Part shown: positions 46,308 to 57,792 of the stretch, in pieces
Layout of the letters: the number at the start of each line of letters is the position of its first letter
Position numbering within the stretch: the stretch's first letter is position 1
Translations under genes and position numbers: made by a program
The notes under the pieces: model-generated
What the model was told of the DNA's origin: nothing
The model's input: the letters and a program-made list of their open reading frames with translations, nothing else
Database searches by the model: none
Assembly: GCF_900107155.1 (NCBI RefSeq)
Contig: NZ_FNOX01000002.1
Span: 620,001 to 684,000, forward strand
Direction of reading: 5' to 3'
Source: Pseudomonas salomonii
GTDB taxonomy: Bacteria; Pseudomonadota; Gammaproteobacteria; Pseudomonadales; Pseudomonadaceae
Length of the DNA stretch: 64,000 nucleotides

Positions 46308-48025
46308 CCCAAGGACAAACCGGTGTTACGACGCGGGTCGTTCGCCCCGTAGAAACGGTTGTTGCCCACCGGCTTGCCGCCCAGCGAAGGCGCGCCCACC
46401 AGGATCGCCGCCAAGTGGTTGGCATCCTGGGGACCGGCAAACTTATGGCCCCAGCTTTCCAGAATCTTCTGGGTGTCCGGGCTCACCGCGAAGGTTTCCA
46501 GGTTGGTGGTCTCAGGCATCCACTGCTGGTGGAAACGCGGCGCGTCCACGGCTTCCTGGATGTTCATTTTGTAGTCGATGACATTGAGGATGGTCAGCAA
46601 CGTCGCGGTGATAATCCGGCTGCCGCCCGGCGTACCGACCACCATTACCGCCTTGCCATCCTTGGTGACGATGGTCGGGCTCATTGATGACAACGGCGCC
46701 TTGCCCGGTGCGATAGCGTTGGCTTCGCCCTGCACCAACCCGTACATGTTCGGCACGCCGACCTTGACGGTGAAGTCGTCCATTTCATCGTTGAGGATCA
46801 CCCCGGTTTTGCTCGCCATCACGCCGGCACCGAACCAGTCGTTGAGGGTGTAGGTCACGGACACCGCGTTGCCCCACTTGTCGACGATGGAATAGTGGGT
46901 GGTGTTGTTGCCTTCATGGGGCGACACACCTGGCTTGATCGCCTGGGAATCCCCGGCTTTCTGCGGTTCGATGGCGGCGCGCAGCTTGGCGGCGTAGTCC
47001 TTGTCCAACAGGTGCGCAATGGGGTTCTTGACGAAATCCGGGTCGCCCAGGTAGCTGTTGCGGTCCACGTAGGCGTGACGCATGGCTTCGATCTGGTAGT
47101 GCAGGCCCTGGGCCGAGTGATAACCCAGGTCGGCCATCGGGTAGCCTTCGAGGATGTTCATGATCTGGCAGATCACCACGCCGCCGGAGCTGGGCGGCGG
47201 CGCCGAGACCACGTGGTAGCCACGGTAGTCGCACTCGATGGGCGCCAGCTCGCGGGTCTTGTACTTGTCGAGGTCGGCCTGGGTGATGATGCCCTTGCCG
47301 GCCTGGCTGGAGTCCACCAGCGCCTTGGCGACCCAGCCTTTATAGAAGCCGTCGGTGCCCTTGGCGGAGATTTCCTTGAGGGTCTTGGCCAGGTCTTTCT
47401 GCACCAGCTTCTGGCCGACCTGCATCGGCTGGCCGTTGTGCAGGAAGATCCCGCGCAGGTCCTTGTCTTTTTCAAACTCGCCGGTGGCGGTGTGCAGCAG
47501 GTCGATATCGCCCTGCTCCAGTTCAAAGCCGTTTTCGGCCAGTTTGATCGCCGGGGCAATCACCTGGGCGCGCTTGAGGGTGCCGTATTTGTTCAGCGCG
47601 GTTTCCATGCCGGATACGGTGCCGGGTACGCCGACGGCCAAGTGGCCCTTGGCGCTGAGGCCGTCGATGACCTTGCCGTCTTTGTCCAGGTACATGTCGG
47701 CGGTGGCTGCCAACGGGGCTTTTTCACGGAAGTCGAGGAAGGTCTTGCGCCCATCTGCCAGTTGCACGGTCATAAAGCCGCCGCCGCCGAGGTTGCCCGC
47801 TGCCGGGTACACCACGGCCAGCGCATAGCCCACGGCAACCGCCGCATCCACCGCGTTGCCGCCGGCCTTGAGCACCTCCACGCCGACATGAGTGGCCAAA
47901 TGCTGGGCGGTCACCACCATGCCATTTTCACCGGCCACCGGGGCCTGTGACGCGGCTTGCACACCGCTGACCGTCAGCACCAGCGCAGTGGCAATCAGGG
48001 TACGGCTGAAGGGTTGGTATTTCAT
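46301..48025 (-). CDS. ggt: Gamma-glutamyltranspeptidase
   Basis: 574 residues. Signal peptide to about residue 25, so periplasmic. It is a self-cleaving Ntn-hydrolase that hydrolyses glutathione and transfers gamma-glutamyl groups. Autoprocessing is expected before T375 in GNNTTHYSIVD, giving large and small subunits. The substrate-binding DFREKAP (R100), PPPSSGG, and NDEMDDF blocks are present, as is the C-terminal GGSRIITATLLTILNVIDY block. It is divergent from the TetR gene (159 bp), which could regulate it. The 3' end overlaps the NadR-like gene. Confidence 0.94.
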   Translation of the reverse strand: MKYQPFSRTLIATALVLTVSGVQAASQAPVAGENGMVVTAQHLATHVGVEVLKAGGNAVDAAVAVGYALAVVYPAAGNLGGGGFMTVQLADGRKTFLDFREKAPLAATADMYLDKDGKVIDGLSAKGHLAVGVPGTVSGMETALNKYGTLKRAQVIAPAIKLAENGFELEQGDIDLLHTATGEFEKDKDLRGIFLHNGQPMQVGQKLVQKDLAKTLKEISAKGTDGFYKGWVAKALVDSSQAGKGIITQADLDKYKTRELAPIECDYRGYHVVSAPPPSSGGVVICQIMNILEGYPMADLGYHSAQGLHYQIEAMRHAYVDRNSYLGDPDFVKNPIAHLLDKDYAAKLRAAIEPQKAGDSQAIKPGVSPHEGNNTTHYSIVDKWGNAVSVTYTLNDWFGAGVMASKTGVILNDEMDDFTVKVGVPNMYGLVQGEANAIAPGKAPLSSMSPTIVTKDGKAVMVVGTPGGSRIITATLLTILNVIDYKMNIQEAVDAPRFHQQWMPETTNLETFAVSPDTQKILESWGHKFAGPQDANHLAAILVGAPSLGGKPVGNNRFYGANDPRRNTGLSLGY

Positions 48026-48184
48026 CCATGGCTACTCTATTTATTGCGGTGCACCAAAATAGCCCGACTCGAATCCAATCCCCAGCGCAATGGCGTTTTT
48101 ATTACAGAACTTGTCGGTCATAGAACGGGCTCGAAAAAGCCCATGCTATATTTCGCGCCCAGACTGGCGGCAAGGCGCTTTGTG

Positions 48185-48832
48185 ATGGCGATCAAAAAGA
48201 CCGGGATTCGGGCGCAACAGGCCGACCAGACACGTGCGCGCATCTTGCAGGCGGCGGTCAAGGTGTTCACCCGCGACGGCTATTCCGGTGGGCGCGTCGA
48301 CACCATTTCCAAGGCCGCGGAATCCAACGACCGCATGCTTTATTACTATTTCGGCAGCAAGGAACACTTGTTCGTCTGTGTGCTGGAACAGGTCTACGAA
48401 CAGTTCAATAAAGCCGAAAGCACACTCAAGCTGGACCTGGGCGACCCCGTGCAAGCCTTGCGTGAACTGGTGGCCTTTATCTGGAGCTACTACGTCAAGC
48501 ACCCCGAGTTCGTGGCGATCCTGAGCATCGAGAACCTGCACCAGGGTAAACATGCCCGGCAGTCGGGTGAGATGCGCAGGCTGTCGGGCGAAGCGGTTGG
48601 CGTGTTACGCCCGATCATCGAAGCCGGCCAGACCCAGGGTGTGTTTCGCCAGGACATCGACCTCAAACACGTGTATTTGATGATTGCCTCGCTGTGCTAC
48701 TTCTATAACTCCAACCGCCACACCCTCAGTTCATTCCTCGGTGAAGATTTGGCGGACAAGGGACAGCAGCAGGATTGGCTGGGGTTTATCAGTGACTTGG
48801 TGCTGCGGGGTGTAACGCCGATTTCCCGGTAG
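48185..48832 (+). CDS. TetR-family regulator (NicS candidate)
   Basis: 215 residues from ATG 48185; ATG 48143 is an in-frame alternative. The helix-turn-helix is RILQAAVKVFTRDGYSGGRVDTISKAAESNDRMLYYYFGSKEHLF in pattern (residues ~19-63). The C-terminal domain resembles TetR_C families of the RutR type (AFIWSYYVKHPEFVAILSIENLHQGKHA). In P. putida, NicS is a TetR protein that represses nicAB, and this gene lies at the nicB end of the cluster. It is also divergent from ggt, so a role there is an equal possibility. Confidence 0.82.
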   Translation: MAIKKTGIRAQQADQTRARILQAAVKVFTRDGYSGGRVDTISKAAESNDRMLYYYFGSKEHLFVCVLEQVYEQFNKAESTLKLDLGDPVQALRELVAFIWSYYVKHPEFVAILSIENLHQGKHARQSGEMRRLSGEAVGVLRPIIEAGQTQGVFRQDIDLKHVYLMIASLCYFYNSNRHTLSSFLGEDLADKGQQQDWLGFISDLVLRGVTPISR

Positions 48833-48847
48833 AAACCGGTTCATCCT

Positions 48848-48934
48848 GTGGGAGCGGGCTTGCTCGCGAATGCGGTGGGCCAGTGACAGATAAATTGACT
48901 GACCCACCGCATTCGCGAGCAAGCCCGCTCCCAC
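48848..48934. repeat. REP pair (BIME), same interior as 28509-28595
   Basis: Inverted REP copies GTGGGAGCGGGCTTGCTCGCGAATGC and complement, between the convergent TetR gene and nicB. The interior equals the reverse complement of that at 28509-28595 except for one base. Confidence 0.93.
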
Positions 48935-48952
48935 AGTTTTAACCGCGTCCTG

Positions 48953-51900
48953 TCAGTGAGTGCCAGGGTTGGCGCGCAGGTGCGCGACCTTTTGTTCCAG
49001 GCCCTTCCACTGCGGCGCATTGGGTGCAAAGCGCGTGCGCAGGTAGGCCACCAGATCCGCTACCTGGTTATTCGACAGGCTGTCCTTGAACCCCGGCATA
49101 TACCCCAGGTCCTGGGTCGCCGGGTTACTGATGCCTTGCAAAATCACCTGGATCAAATTATCCGGCTGATCGCTGAACACGTTGGTATTGCTCGCCAATG
49201 ACGGGCTCACCCCAAACAGCTTCGGCCCCAGGCCATCGGCGTGACAGGCCTTGCACGAACCTTCGAATACACGTCGGCCATTGGGGTTCGCAACAGTCGC
49301 AACCTGGACTTGCGCCTCGGCAGTTGCCTCGCCCTTGAGCGACGCCAGGTACACCGCCATCGCACGAATATCGGCCTTGGGCAGCTTTGCCAACTCACTC
49401 ACCACCGGCCCCATCGGGCCTGCCGCCACGCCGTGGGCATCGGAGTAGCCAGTGCTCAGGTAAGTAAATAATTGATCTTCGGTCCACGGCGTCGGTGCCT
49501 TGGACAGGCCCGTCAACGCCGGTGCCTCCCAGCCATCGACCACGCCCCCGGCAAGGAAGGATTTGCCGCCCTTCTGCGCCCCCATCAGGTTGCGCGGCGA
49601 GTGGCACGCGGCGCAGTGCCCCAGGCCATTGACCAGGTAATTGCCGCGATTCCACTGCGCGCTGCGCTCAGGCCGTGGGGTGATTTCACCCCGCCGCAGG
49701 TTCAGTGCATTCCAGCCCGCCATCAACGGCCGGAAATTGAACGGAAAGCGCATGGCATTCGGCGTCGGCGCCTGGCTCACCGGCGCCTGGGACATCAGGT
49801 AGGCATACAGCGCCTGCATGTCCGCCTCATTGATATTGCGAAACGCGGTATAGGGAAACGCCGGGTACAGGTTGCGCCCATCGCGGCCAATGCCGTCACG
49901 CATCGCCCGCTCGAATGCCGGGTACGACCAGGCGCCGATGCCGGTTTTCACGTCTGGGGTGATATTGCTGCTGTACAGCGTGCCGAACGGCGTTTGCATG
50001 GCCAGGCCGCCGGCATTCGCGGCGCCACCCGGCGCGGTATGGCACACCGCGCAATCGCCCACCGCCGCCAGCAAGCGCCCGCGTTCGAGGGTAGCCTTGG
50101 ACCAGGTGCCCGCGCCGGGCGGCGCGATCGGTGCGATTTCGTTGTGAAACGGCCAGGCCGTCGCCATCAGCGCCCCCAAGGTGGCAAACAACGCACCGAA
50201 CCACCACTTCCTGCGTTTTTCCGGCGACTTGGCAGGCTCACCAAGGGTGCCGGCGTTCAGCGCCGCCAACACCCGCTCGGGCGTTATCGGCAACTCGCGA
50301 AAACGAATACCGGTGGCGTCATAGATCGCATTGGCAATCGCCGCCGCACTCGGCACCGAGGCCGACTCACCGGCGCCCATGGGCGGCTGGTCCTGGCGCG
50401 GCATCATCAGCACGTCGATCTGCGGCACTTCGGGGAAGGTCAGGATCGGGTAGCCGCCCCACTCCTTGCTCGCCACCGTCGACTCTTCAAAGGTCACCCG
50501 CTCCTTGAGCACACGGCTGGTGGACTGGATCACATTGCCGTGGATCTGATGCTGCACGCCCGCCGGGTTGATCATCATCCCCGAGTCATGGCCGATCACC
50601 ACCCGCGTCACCGACACATCGCCGGTGTGTTTGTCGATCGCCACGTCCGCCACCCATGCCGCCCACGCCGCGCCGAAGCCGGGGAACTTGCTGTGGATAT
50701 AGCGCGCATAGGCAAAGCCGCGACCGCGCAACAGGTGGTCATCGCTGGCGGTTTGCATCGGCGCCGTGCGCGGCGCCCAGTTGGCCCGTTCGGCGGTGGA
50801 TTTGACCAGGTCGATGGCGCGCTCGTCCTTGAGGTAGCGCAGGCGGTATTCCACCGGGTCGACGCCCGCAGCGAAGGCCAACTCATCGATATAGGATTCA
50901 TGCGCAAAGGTGTTGGGCAACGCCGATACGCCGCGCATCCACGAGGCGCGCACGATGGGCGCCATGTCGTTGATGGTCACGCGCATATTGTCGATGGCGT
51001 AGGGCGGAATCGAGGTGCGGTCGCCCATCTCGAACATCGCCGCCACCGGCTCCACGCGGCCAGTGAGCAACAGCGCCAGGGTCGGCGCGCCGTTGGACGG
51101 GTAGCTGGTTTCAAAATCATAGGCGGCAATGCTGCCGTCGGCGTTGAGCCCGCCGTCCACGTCCATCAACTGCGCGGTGCCCTTGGGTTCCCACAGGTGT
51201 TCCTGTTCGCGGGTCAGTTGCACCCGCACCGGCTTGCCCACGGCGCGCGACAACAGCAACGCATCGGCGCACACATCGTCCGCACAGTTACGCCCGTAAC
51301 AGCCGGCGGCTTCCATGCGGATCACGTCGATCAACGCTTCGTCGCATTCCAGCAACCACGCCAAGTCGGCGCGCAGCAGGTGCGGGTTCTGGCTGCCGGA
51401 CCACACGCGGCTGCCGGTTGCTTGATAGTCCGCCACGCCACACGAAGGCCCGATCGAGCCATGCATCTGGTACGGCCACAAATAGCTGCGCGGCATGCGC
51501 TGGCTGGCGCCCGCCAGGGCTTCGTCGACATGGCCCTGGTCGAGCACCGTGCGGCGTACCCGTGGGTTGTCGCGGATGGCTTGCTCGACATCACGCATGT
51601 CCGGCAAGGCGTTGTTCCACGGCTTCCAGTGCACCTGGAGTGCGTGGGCGGCCTTGATCGCCTGTTCTTCGCGCAACGCCACCACACCGACAAAATCGCG
51701 AATCACCACCACCGCGACAATGCCGGGGATATGCGCGATGGACGCCTCATCCACACTCAGCAGGCTGTTGCCGACAAAATCGCCGCAGTCGAGCCCGGCA
51801 TACGGTGGGCGGACCACGCGGCCATGGAGCATGTCCGGCACACGCATGTCGTGCACATAGGTCAGCTCGCCGGTGGCCTTGCCGGGGATATCCACGCGCG

Positions 51901-52471
51901 CGGCGTCCTTGCCGACCAGGCGATAATCCTCGACGGGTTTTAACGGCGCCTCGCCGCTGATGCGCAGCTGATCATGCTGGCCGCTGACCAACTCGCCGTA
52001 GGTGGTGGTGCGCCCGTCGGCGGCATGCACAACCCCGGCTTCAACCTTGAGGCTGCCGGTGCTCACGCCCCAGCGCCCCGCTGCGCGCGCGAGCAAAAAG
52101 CGCCGTGCTTCGGCAGCCGCGTTACGCAGCGGGACCGCCGAAATCTGCAAGGTCGCACTGGCGATGGTGGCGCCCTGGTTGGGCGCGCGCTCGGTATCGC
52201 CCAGCACCATCTTGACCTGCTGCAGGTTCAGGTCCAACTCCTCGGCCACAATCTGCGCCAGCGAGGTGCGAATGCCGGTGCCCAGGTCCACATGGCCGTT
52301 GAAGGCATACACCAGGCCGTCATCGTTTACCGCGATGAACAACCCCAGTTCCCTGGGTTTAACGGTGGGTGTGCCGCCCTTGGCCACCGGGCCTGAAGGT
52401 GGCAGCACATCATCAACAATCAATAACACGCCAGCCTTGGCCAGCCATTGCTCACGGGACATATCCGTCAT
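48953..52471 (-). CDS. nicB: Nicotinate hydroxylase large subunit NicB (Mo-enzyme + tri-heme cytochrome c)
   Basis: 1172 residues. Residues ~1-740 form a xanthine-dehydrogenase-type molybdopterin subunit (FIAVNDDGLVYAFNGHVDLGTG, ATGELTYVHDMRVPDMLHGR, ASWMRGVSALPNTFAHESYIDELA). A membrane segment near 760-780 follows, then three c-type heme motifs: C807-A-V-C810-H, C953-A-A-C956-H and C1073-K-A-C1076-H. With NicA it hydroxylates nicotinate to 6-hydroxynicotinate and passes electrons to the respiratory chain. The ATG overlaps the nicA stop by four bases. Length and layout match P. putida NicB. Confidence 0.95.
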   Translation of the reverse strand: MTDMSREQWLAKAGVLLIVDDVLPPSGPVAKGGTPTVKPRELGLFIAVNDDGLVYAFNGHVDLGTGIRTSLAQIVAEELDLNLQQVKMVLGDTERAPNQGATIASATLQISAVPLRNAAAEARRFLLARAAGRWGVSTGSLKVEAGVVHAADGRTTTYGELVSGQHDQLRISGEAPLKPVEDYRLVGKDAARVDIPGKATGELTYVHDMRVPDMLHGRVVRPPYAGLDCGDFVGNSLLSVDEASIAHIPGIVAVVVIRDFVGVVALREEQAIKAAHALQVHWKPWNNALPDMRDVEQAIRDNPRVRRTVLDQGHVDEALAGASQRMPRSYLWPYQMHGSIGPSCGVADYQATGSRVWSGSQNPHLLRADLAWLLECDEALIDVIRMEAAGCYGRNCADDVCADALLLSRAVGKPVRVQLTREQEHLWEPKGTAQLMDVDGGLNADGSIAAYDFETSYPSNGAPTLALLLTGRVEPVAAMFEMGDRTSIPPYAIDNMRVTINDMAPIVRASWMRGVSALPNTFAHESYIDELAFAAGVDPVEYRLRYLKDERAIDLVKSTAERANWAPRTAPMQTASDDHLLRGRGFAYARYIHSKFPGFGAAWAAWVADVAIDKHTGDVSVTRVVIGHDSGMMINPAGVQHQIHGNVIQSTSRVLKERVTFEESTVASKEWGGYPILTFPEVPQIDVLMMPRQDQPPMGAGESASVPSAAAIANAIYDATGIRFRELPITPERVLAALNAGTLGEPAKSPEKRRKWWFGALFATLGALMATAWPFHNEIAPIAPPGAGTWSKATLERGRLLAAVGDCAVCHTAPGGAANAGGLAMQTPFGTLYSSNITPDVKTGIGAWSYPAFERAMRDGIGRDGRNLYPAFPYTAFRNINEADMQALYAYLMSQAPVSQAPTPNAMRFPFNFRPLMAGWNALNLRRGEITPRPERSAQWNRGNYLVNGLGHCAACHSPRNLMGAQKGGKSFLAGGVVDGWEAPALTGLSKAPTPWTEDQLFTYLSTGYSDAHGVAAGPMGPVVSELAKLPKADIRAMAVYLASLKGEATAEAQVQVATVANPNGRRVFEGSCKACHADGLGPKLFGVSPSLASNTNVFSDQPDNLIQVILQGISNPATQDLGYMPGFKDSLSNNQVADLVAYLRTRFAPNAPQWKGLEQKVAHLRANPGTH

Positions 52472-52959
52472 GGTCGGCCCTCCACACTAATAAGGCGCGC
52501 GGCACGCAGCACGGCGCGCAGGATTTCGATATGGGTGCCGCAACGGCACAGGTTGCCCGACAGCTCATTGCGCACCTGGGCTTCGCTGGGGTTGGGGTTG
52601 CGGTCGAGCAACGCCTTGGCGGTCATGATCATGCCGTTGAGGCAATAGCCGCACTGCGCCGCCTGCTCATCGATAAAGGCTTGCTGCACCGGGTGCGGCG
52701 CCTGGCGGGTGCCGAGGCCTTCGAGGGTGACGATCTCGCGCCCGGTTGCACCCGCCAGTGGAAACACGCACGAACGCGCCGCCACGCCATCAATGATCAC
52801 GGTGCAGGCACCGCACTCGCCCAGGCCGCAGCCGTACTTGGGGCCGTTGAGTTGCAGGTCATTGCGCAGCACCAGCAGCAGCGGCGTATCCGCCATGGCA
52901 CTGACTTCGCGGGTGTGGCCGTTGACCTTGAGACCAACGGTGATGGGTGGGCTGATCAT
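52468..52959 (-). CDS. nicA: Nicotinate hydroxylase small [2Fe-2S] subunit NicA
   Basis: 163 residues from ATG 52959 (MISPPITVGLKVNG). It carries the two [2Fe-2S] clusters of the xanthine oxidase family: plant-ferredoxin type C44, C49, C52, C64 (YGCGLGECGACTV) and helical type C103, C106, C138, C140 (QCGYCLNGM, GNLCRCG). It shuttles electrons from the molybdenum site of NicB to its hemes. It is translationally coupled to nicB (ATGA). The 143-bp gap to nicR contains a terminator, so nicAB has its own promoter, where NicS would act. Confidence 0.94.
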   Translation of the reverse strand: MISPPITVGLKVNGHTREVSAMADTPLLLVLRNDLQLNGPKYGCGLGECGACTVIIDGVAARSCVFPLAGATGREIVTLEGLGTRQAPHPVQQAFIDEQAAQCGYCLNGMIMTAKALLDRNPNPSEAQVRNELSGNLCRCGTHIEILRAVLRAARLISVEGRP

Positions 52960-53007
52960 TCGCTTCGCCTGTATCAGTTGATGAAGCAACCACTACACGA
53001 AACAGTC

Positions 53008-53041
53008 AAAAAAAAGCGTCGCGGATGTGGGGCCTCGCGAC
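53008..53041 (-). terminator. Terminator of nicX-nicR, upstream of nicA
   Basis: On the - strand, GTCGCG pairs with CGCGAC (53036-53041 with 53018-53023), followed by GC and eight T. It separates the nicXR and nicAB transcripts. An inverted repeat CACTT-N8-AAGTG lies just upstream at 53043-53060. Confidence 0.75.
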
Positions 53042-53102
53042 ACACTTGACACGTGAAGTGACTACTACATGAACTCAGAGCAAAAACGATGCCAGCGCCG
53101 TT

Positions 53103-53573
53103 TTATTCCTGCGGGTCGTCGATCATCTTGCGCAGCAGGAACAGCACCGCCACCCGCTCTGCGGGGTTGAGGTTGCTCATGGTCAGCTCGCTGATCTGCG
53201 CGGCGCGCGGCGCGGTGTGCGTGACCAGTTCAGCGCCGGCTGGCGACAGGTCGACCACCACTTTGCGTTTGTCCTGGGGATCCGGCTCCAGGGTAATCAG
53301 CGCCTTGCTCTTGAGCCGCTCGACGATACCGCGAATGGTCGCCTGGTCGACGGCCGTGGCCTTGACCAGCTCGGTGAGGGAACTTGCACCCTGATCGCGC
53401 AGCGCACACAGGGTGACGAACTGCACGGCGGTGAGCTGCGAGTCGCCGACATTCTGCTGAAAGATCGCCAAGTGGCGCTGGTAGGCCTTGCGCAGCAGGT
53501 GGCCAACTTGTTCAGAGAAAACGTAGGAATCAGGCACGGCGTGGCTCGGTGGGTGATTGGCGATGGTGGGCAT
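53103..53573 (-). CDS. nicR: MarR-family regulator NicR
   Basis: 156 residues from ATG 53573; a TTG at 53600 would add nine residues. Winged helix: SSLTELVKATAVDQATIRGIVERLKSKALITLEPDPQDKRKVVVDLSPAG in pattern, with the DP-DKR wing typical of MarR. The dimer N-terminus (YVFSEQVGHLLRKAYQRHLAIFQQNV) matches NicR. In P. putida NicR represses nicCDEFTP and nicXR and is released by 6-hydroxynicotinate. Here it follows nicX on the same strand after 154 bp that includes a REP pair, so it is probably in the nicXR transcript. Confidence 0.9.
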   Translation of the reverse strand: MPTIANHPPSHAVPDSYVFSEQVGHLLRKAYQRHLAIFQQNVGDSQLTAVQFVTLCALRDQGASSLTELVKATAVDQATIRGIVERLKSKALITLEPDPQDKRKVVVDLSPAGAELVTHTAPRAAQISELTMSNLNPAERVAVLFLLRKMIDDPQE

Positions 53574-53629
53574 GATGGCGGGGATGTGCGAATCACTCAA
53601 GGATCTAGCTGAAGAAACACATTCACATT

Positions 53630-53717
53630 GTGGGAGCGGGCTTGCTCGCGAATGCGTCTATTCAGTCAACATCTTCGGTGACTGACACACCGCATTCGCG
53701 AGCAAGCCCGCTCCCAC
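53630..53717. repeat. REP pair (BIME) between nicX and nicR
   Basis: GTGGGAGCGGGCTTGCTCGCGAATGCG at the left and its complement at the right, with a diverged 33-bp centre. It sits inside the presumed nicX-nicR transcript. Confidence 0.9.
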
Positions 53718-53727
53718 ATTTGGCTCT

Positions 53728-54780
53728 TTAGTGTGCCAGGGAGGCTGATGGTGCAACGACATCGCCGCCGATCACCACCGCCTCATCATCCAGGTACACA
53801 TCACAATTTCGCAGTGGAATATCCATATGGCACGGCGTCTTGCGCGTGCCGCCCACTTCGGTATTCGGCCCGGTGGAGAACAGGAAGTTGCCGTAGAACG
53901 CCCGTGCATCCATGCACATGCCGTCGTTTTTGTCGTGCAGGCCCATGGCCGTCCACTGCGCCTTGGGCTGCAAGCCCCAGCCGATATGGGAGATGCCGTA
54001 CACCTCCGGGTCATTGAAATACTTCATGTAATCGCGCAGGTACTCGGCCTCGAAACCACCGTGGATTCTGGTGATAAAGCCCTTCTCGATCTCCAGGGTG
54101 ATCGTCTCGCGGGTGTAGGTCTTGAACGGCAGCAGGATGTCGCCGATATCCAGCACCAGCACGCCCTCGGCGGTTTCTTCGTTGGGCCAGGAGAACAAAA
54201 AGCCACTCGGCCAATGGTCCCAGCGCCCTGGCTCATCGGCAAAACCGTACTCGGTGACCGACGGGTATTGGCCCAGTGCGGCGCGAAAATCACTGCCGGC
54301 GCGGGATTTGACGTGGATCGAGCGGGCCTTTTTCAGCAACTGCTCGGCCGCCAGCACACGCACCTTGTCGGCTTCGGTGGGCAACATGCGCGCCAGCACT
54401 TCCGGCGGTTCCACGGCCAGCAGGATGCGCGTGCCGGTCTTGAGGATCTGCTCCTGCTCCGGCGAGTGCAGCAGCATCATGGTGTCGACGATCAGGTCGG
54501 CGGCCTCCAACGCGCGCTGGGCGGCGATATTGCCGGTGAGCGCGGTGTCGCCGCAATAGGCGGTCATGTCGTTGCCCATGGCCTTGGGATGGTTGAACGA
54601 CGGCAATTCCACCGCATACACCTTGGCCCCCAGGCGCTGCGCCGCGTCCATCGCAGCACGCACGGTGCGCGGGTCGGAGTAATGGCTCTTGAGCACGGCG
54701 ACGCTCTGGGTCGGGTCAACCTTCGACAGTTTCAACACGTGCTCAAACATCTGGGTGAGTTCGCAATCGCTTACCGGCAT
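53728..54780 (-). CDS. nicX: 2,5-dihydroxypyridine 5,6-dioxygenase NicX
   Basis: 350 residues. Non-heme Fe(II) extradiol-type dioxygenase that opens 2,5-dihydroxypyridine to N-formylmaleamate. The iron ligands established for P. putida NicX fall at the same numbers: H265 (GISHIGWG), H318 and D320 (PCHMDIPL). Full length, with the MPVSDCELTQMFEHVLKLSKV-type start. It belongs to the leucyl-aminopeptidase M29-like fold family rather than to classical extradiol enzymes. It is divergent from nicC across 306 bp and followed by nicR. Confidence 0.95.
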   Translation of the reverse strand: MPVSDCELTQMFEHVLKLSKVDPTQSVAVLKSHYSDPRTVRAAMDAAQRLGAKVYAVELPSFNHPKAMGNDMTAYCGDTALTGNIAAQRALEAADLIVDTMMLLHSPEQEQILKTGTRILLAVEPPEVLARMLPTEADKVRVLAAEQLLKKARSIHVKSRAGSDFRAALGQYPSVTEYGFADEPGRWDHWPSGFLFSWPNEETAEGVLVLDIGDILLPFKTYTRETITLEIEKGFITRIHGGFEAEYLRDYMKYFNDPEVYGISHIGWGLQPKAQWTAMGLHDKNDGMCMDARAFYGNFLFSTGPNTEVGGTRKTPCHMDIPLRNCDVYLDDEAVVIGGDVVAPSASLAH

Positions 54781-54845
54781 TTTCCTGTCTCCTGTGGGGC
54801 TGCACCAAGTTCAAGCATCACGCTTCACTCCGGTGCATTTTTATA

Positions 54846-57017
<2,172 letters not shown>

Positions 57018-57028
57018 GGACGCCACCC

Positions 57029-57781
57029 ATGCTTAAGCCTTACCGCATCGGCCAGATCGTGCCGAGCTCCAACACCACCATGGAAACCGAGATCCCGGCG
57101 ATGCTTAATGCGCGCCAGGCAATCCGCCCCGAACGCTTTACCTTTCACTCCAGCCGCATGCGCATGAAGCAGGTGCGCAAGGAAGAACTGGCGGCCATGG
57201 ACGGCGAGTCCGACCGTTGCGCCATCGAGCTGTCCGACGCCAAGGTCGACGTGCTGGGTTATGCGTGCCTGGTGGCAATCATGGCCATGGGTCTGGGTTA
57301 TCACCGCAATTCCGAACAGCGCTTGCGTAAAGCCACCGCAGACAACGATGCCAACGCGCCGGTGATCACCAGCGCCGGCGCCTTGATCGAAGGCTTGAAA
57401 GTGATGGGCGCCAAGCGCATCGCCATCGTCGCGCCGTACATGAAGCCGCTGACCGAGCTGGTGGTGAACTACATCCGCGAAGAAGGCTTTGACGTGGTGG
57501 ACTGGCGCGCCCTGGAGATCCCCGACAACCTCGAAGTGGCGCGCCACGACCCGGCCAACTTGCCGGCGATCGTCGCCGGCATGAACCTGGAAGGCGTGGA
57601 CGTGATCGTGCTTTCGGCCTGCGTGCAGATGCAGTCGCTGCCGGTGGTGGCCAAGGTTGAAGCGCAAACCGGCAAACCGGTGCTCACCGCCGCCATCGCC
57701 ACCACTTACGCGATGCTCAAGGCCTTGGACCTGGAGCCTGTCGTGCCCGGCGCCGGCGCCTTGCTGTCCGGCGCTTACTGA
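57029..57781 (+). CDS. nicE: Maleate cis-trans isomerase NicE
   Basis: 250 residues. Asp/Glu racemase-superfamily enzyme that converts maleate to fumarate without cofactor. The two catalytic cysteines are C80 (LGYACLVAIMAMG) and C198 (VLSACVQMQSLP). The N-terminal RIGQIVPSSNTTMETEIPAML is the family signature. It lies between nicD (11-bp gap) and nicF (11-bp gap), although NicE acts after NicF in the pathway. Confidence 0.94.
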   Translation: MLKPYRIGQIVPSSNTTMETEIPAMLNARQAIRPERFTFHSSRMRMKQVRKEELAAMDGESDRCAIELSDAKVDVLGYACLVAIMAMGLGYHRNSEQRLRKATADNDANAPVITSAGALIEGLKVMGAKRIAIVAPYMKPLTELVVNYIREEGFDVVDWRALEIPDNLEVARHDPANLPAIVAGMNLEGVDVIVLSACVQMQSLPVVAKVEAQTGKPVLTAAIATTYAMLKALDLEPVVPGAGALLSGAY

Positions 57782-57792
57782 GGAGTTTTACG

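Noticed and set aside
48143..48187. Upstream ATG 48143 as start of the TetR gene
   Set aside because: The added residues (MLYFAPRLAARRFV) are unlike TetR N-termini, and the helix-turn-helix begins at normal distance from ATG 48185.
48848..48934. Repeated GTGGGAGCGGGCTTGC units as a possible CRISPR array
   Set aside because: Units occur as inverted pairs at scattered intergenic sites, not as evenly spaced direct repeats; no cas genes. They are REP/BIME elements.
49472..51943. 823-codon open frame antisense to nicB
   Set aside because: Arg/His/Gln-rich shadow of nicB with no ribosome site or family similarity.
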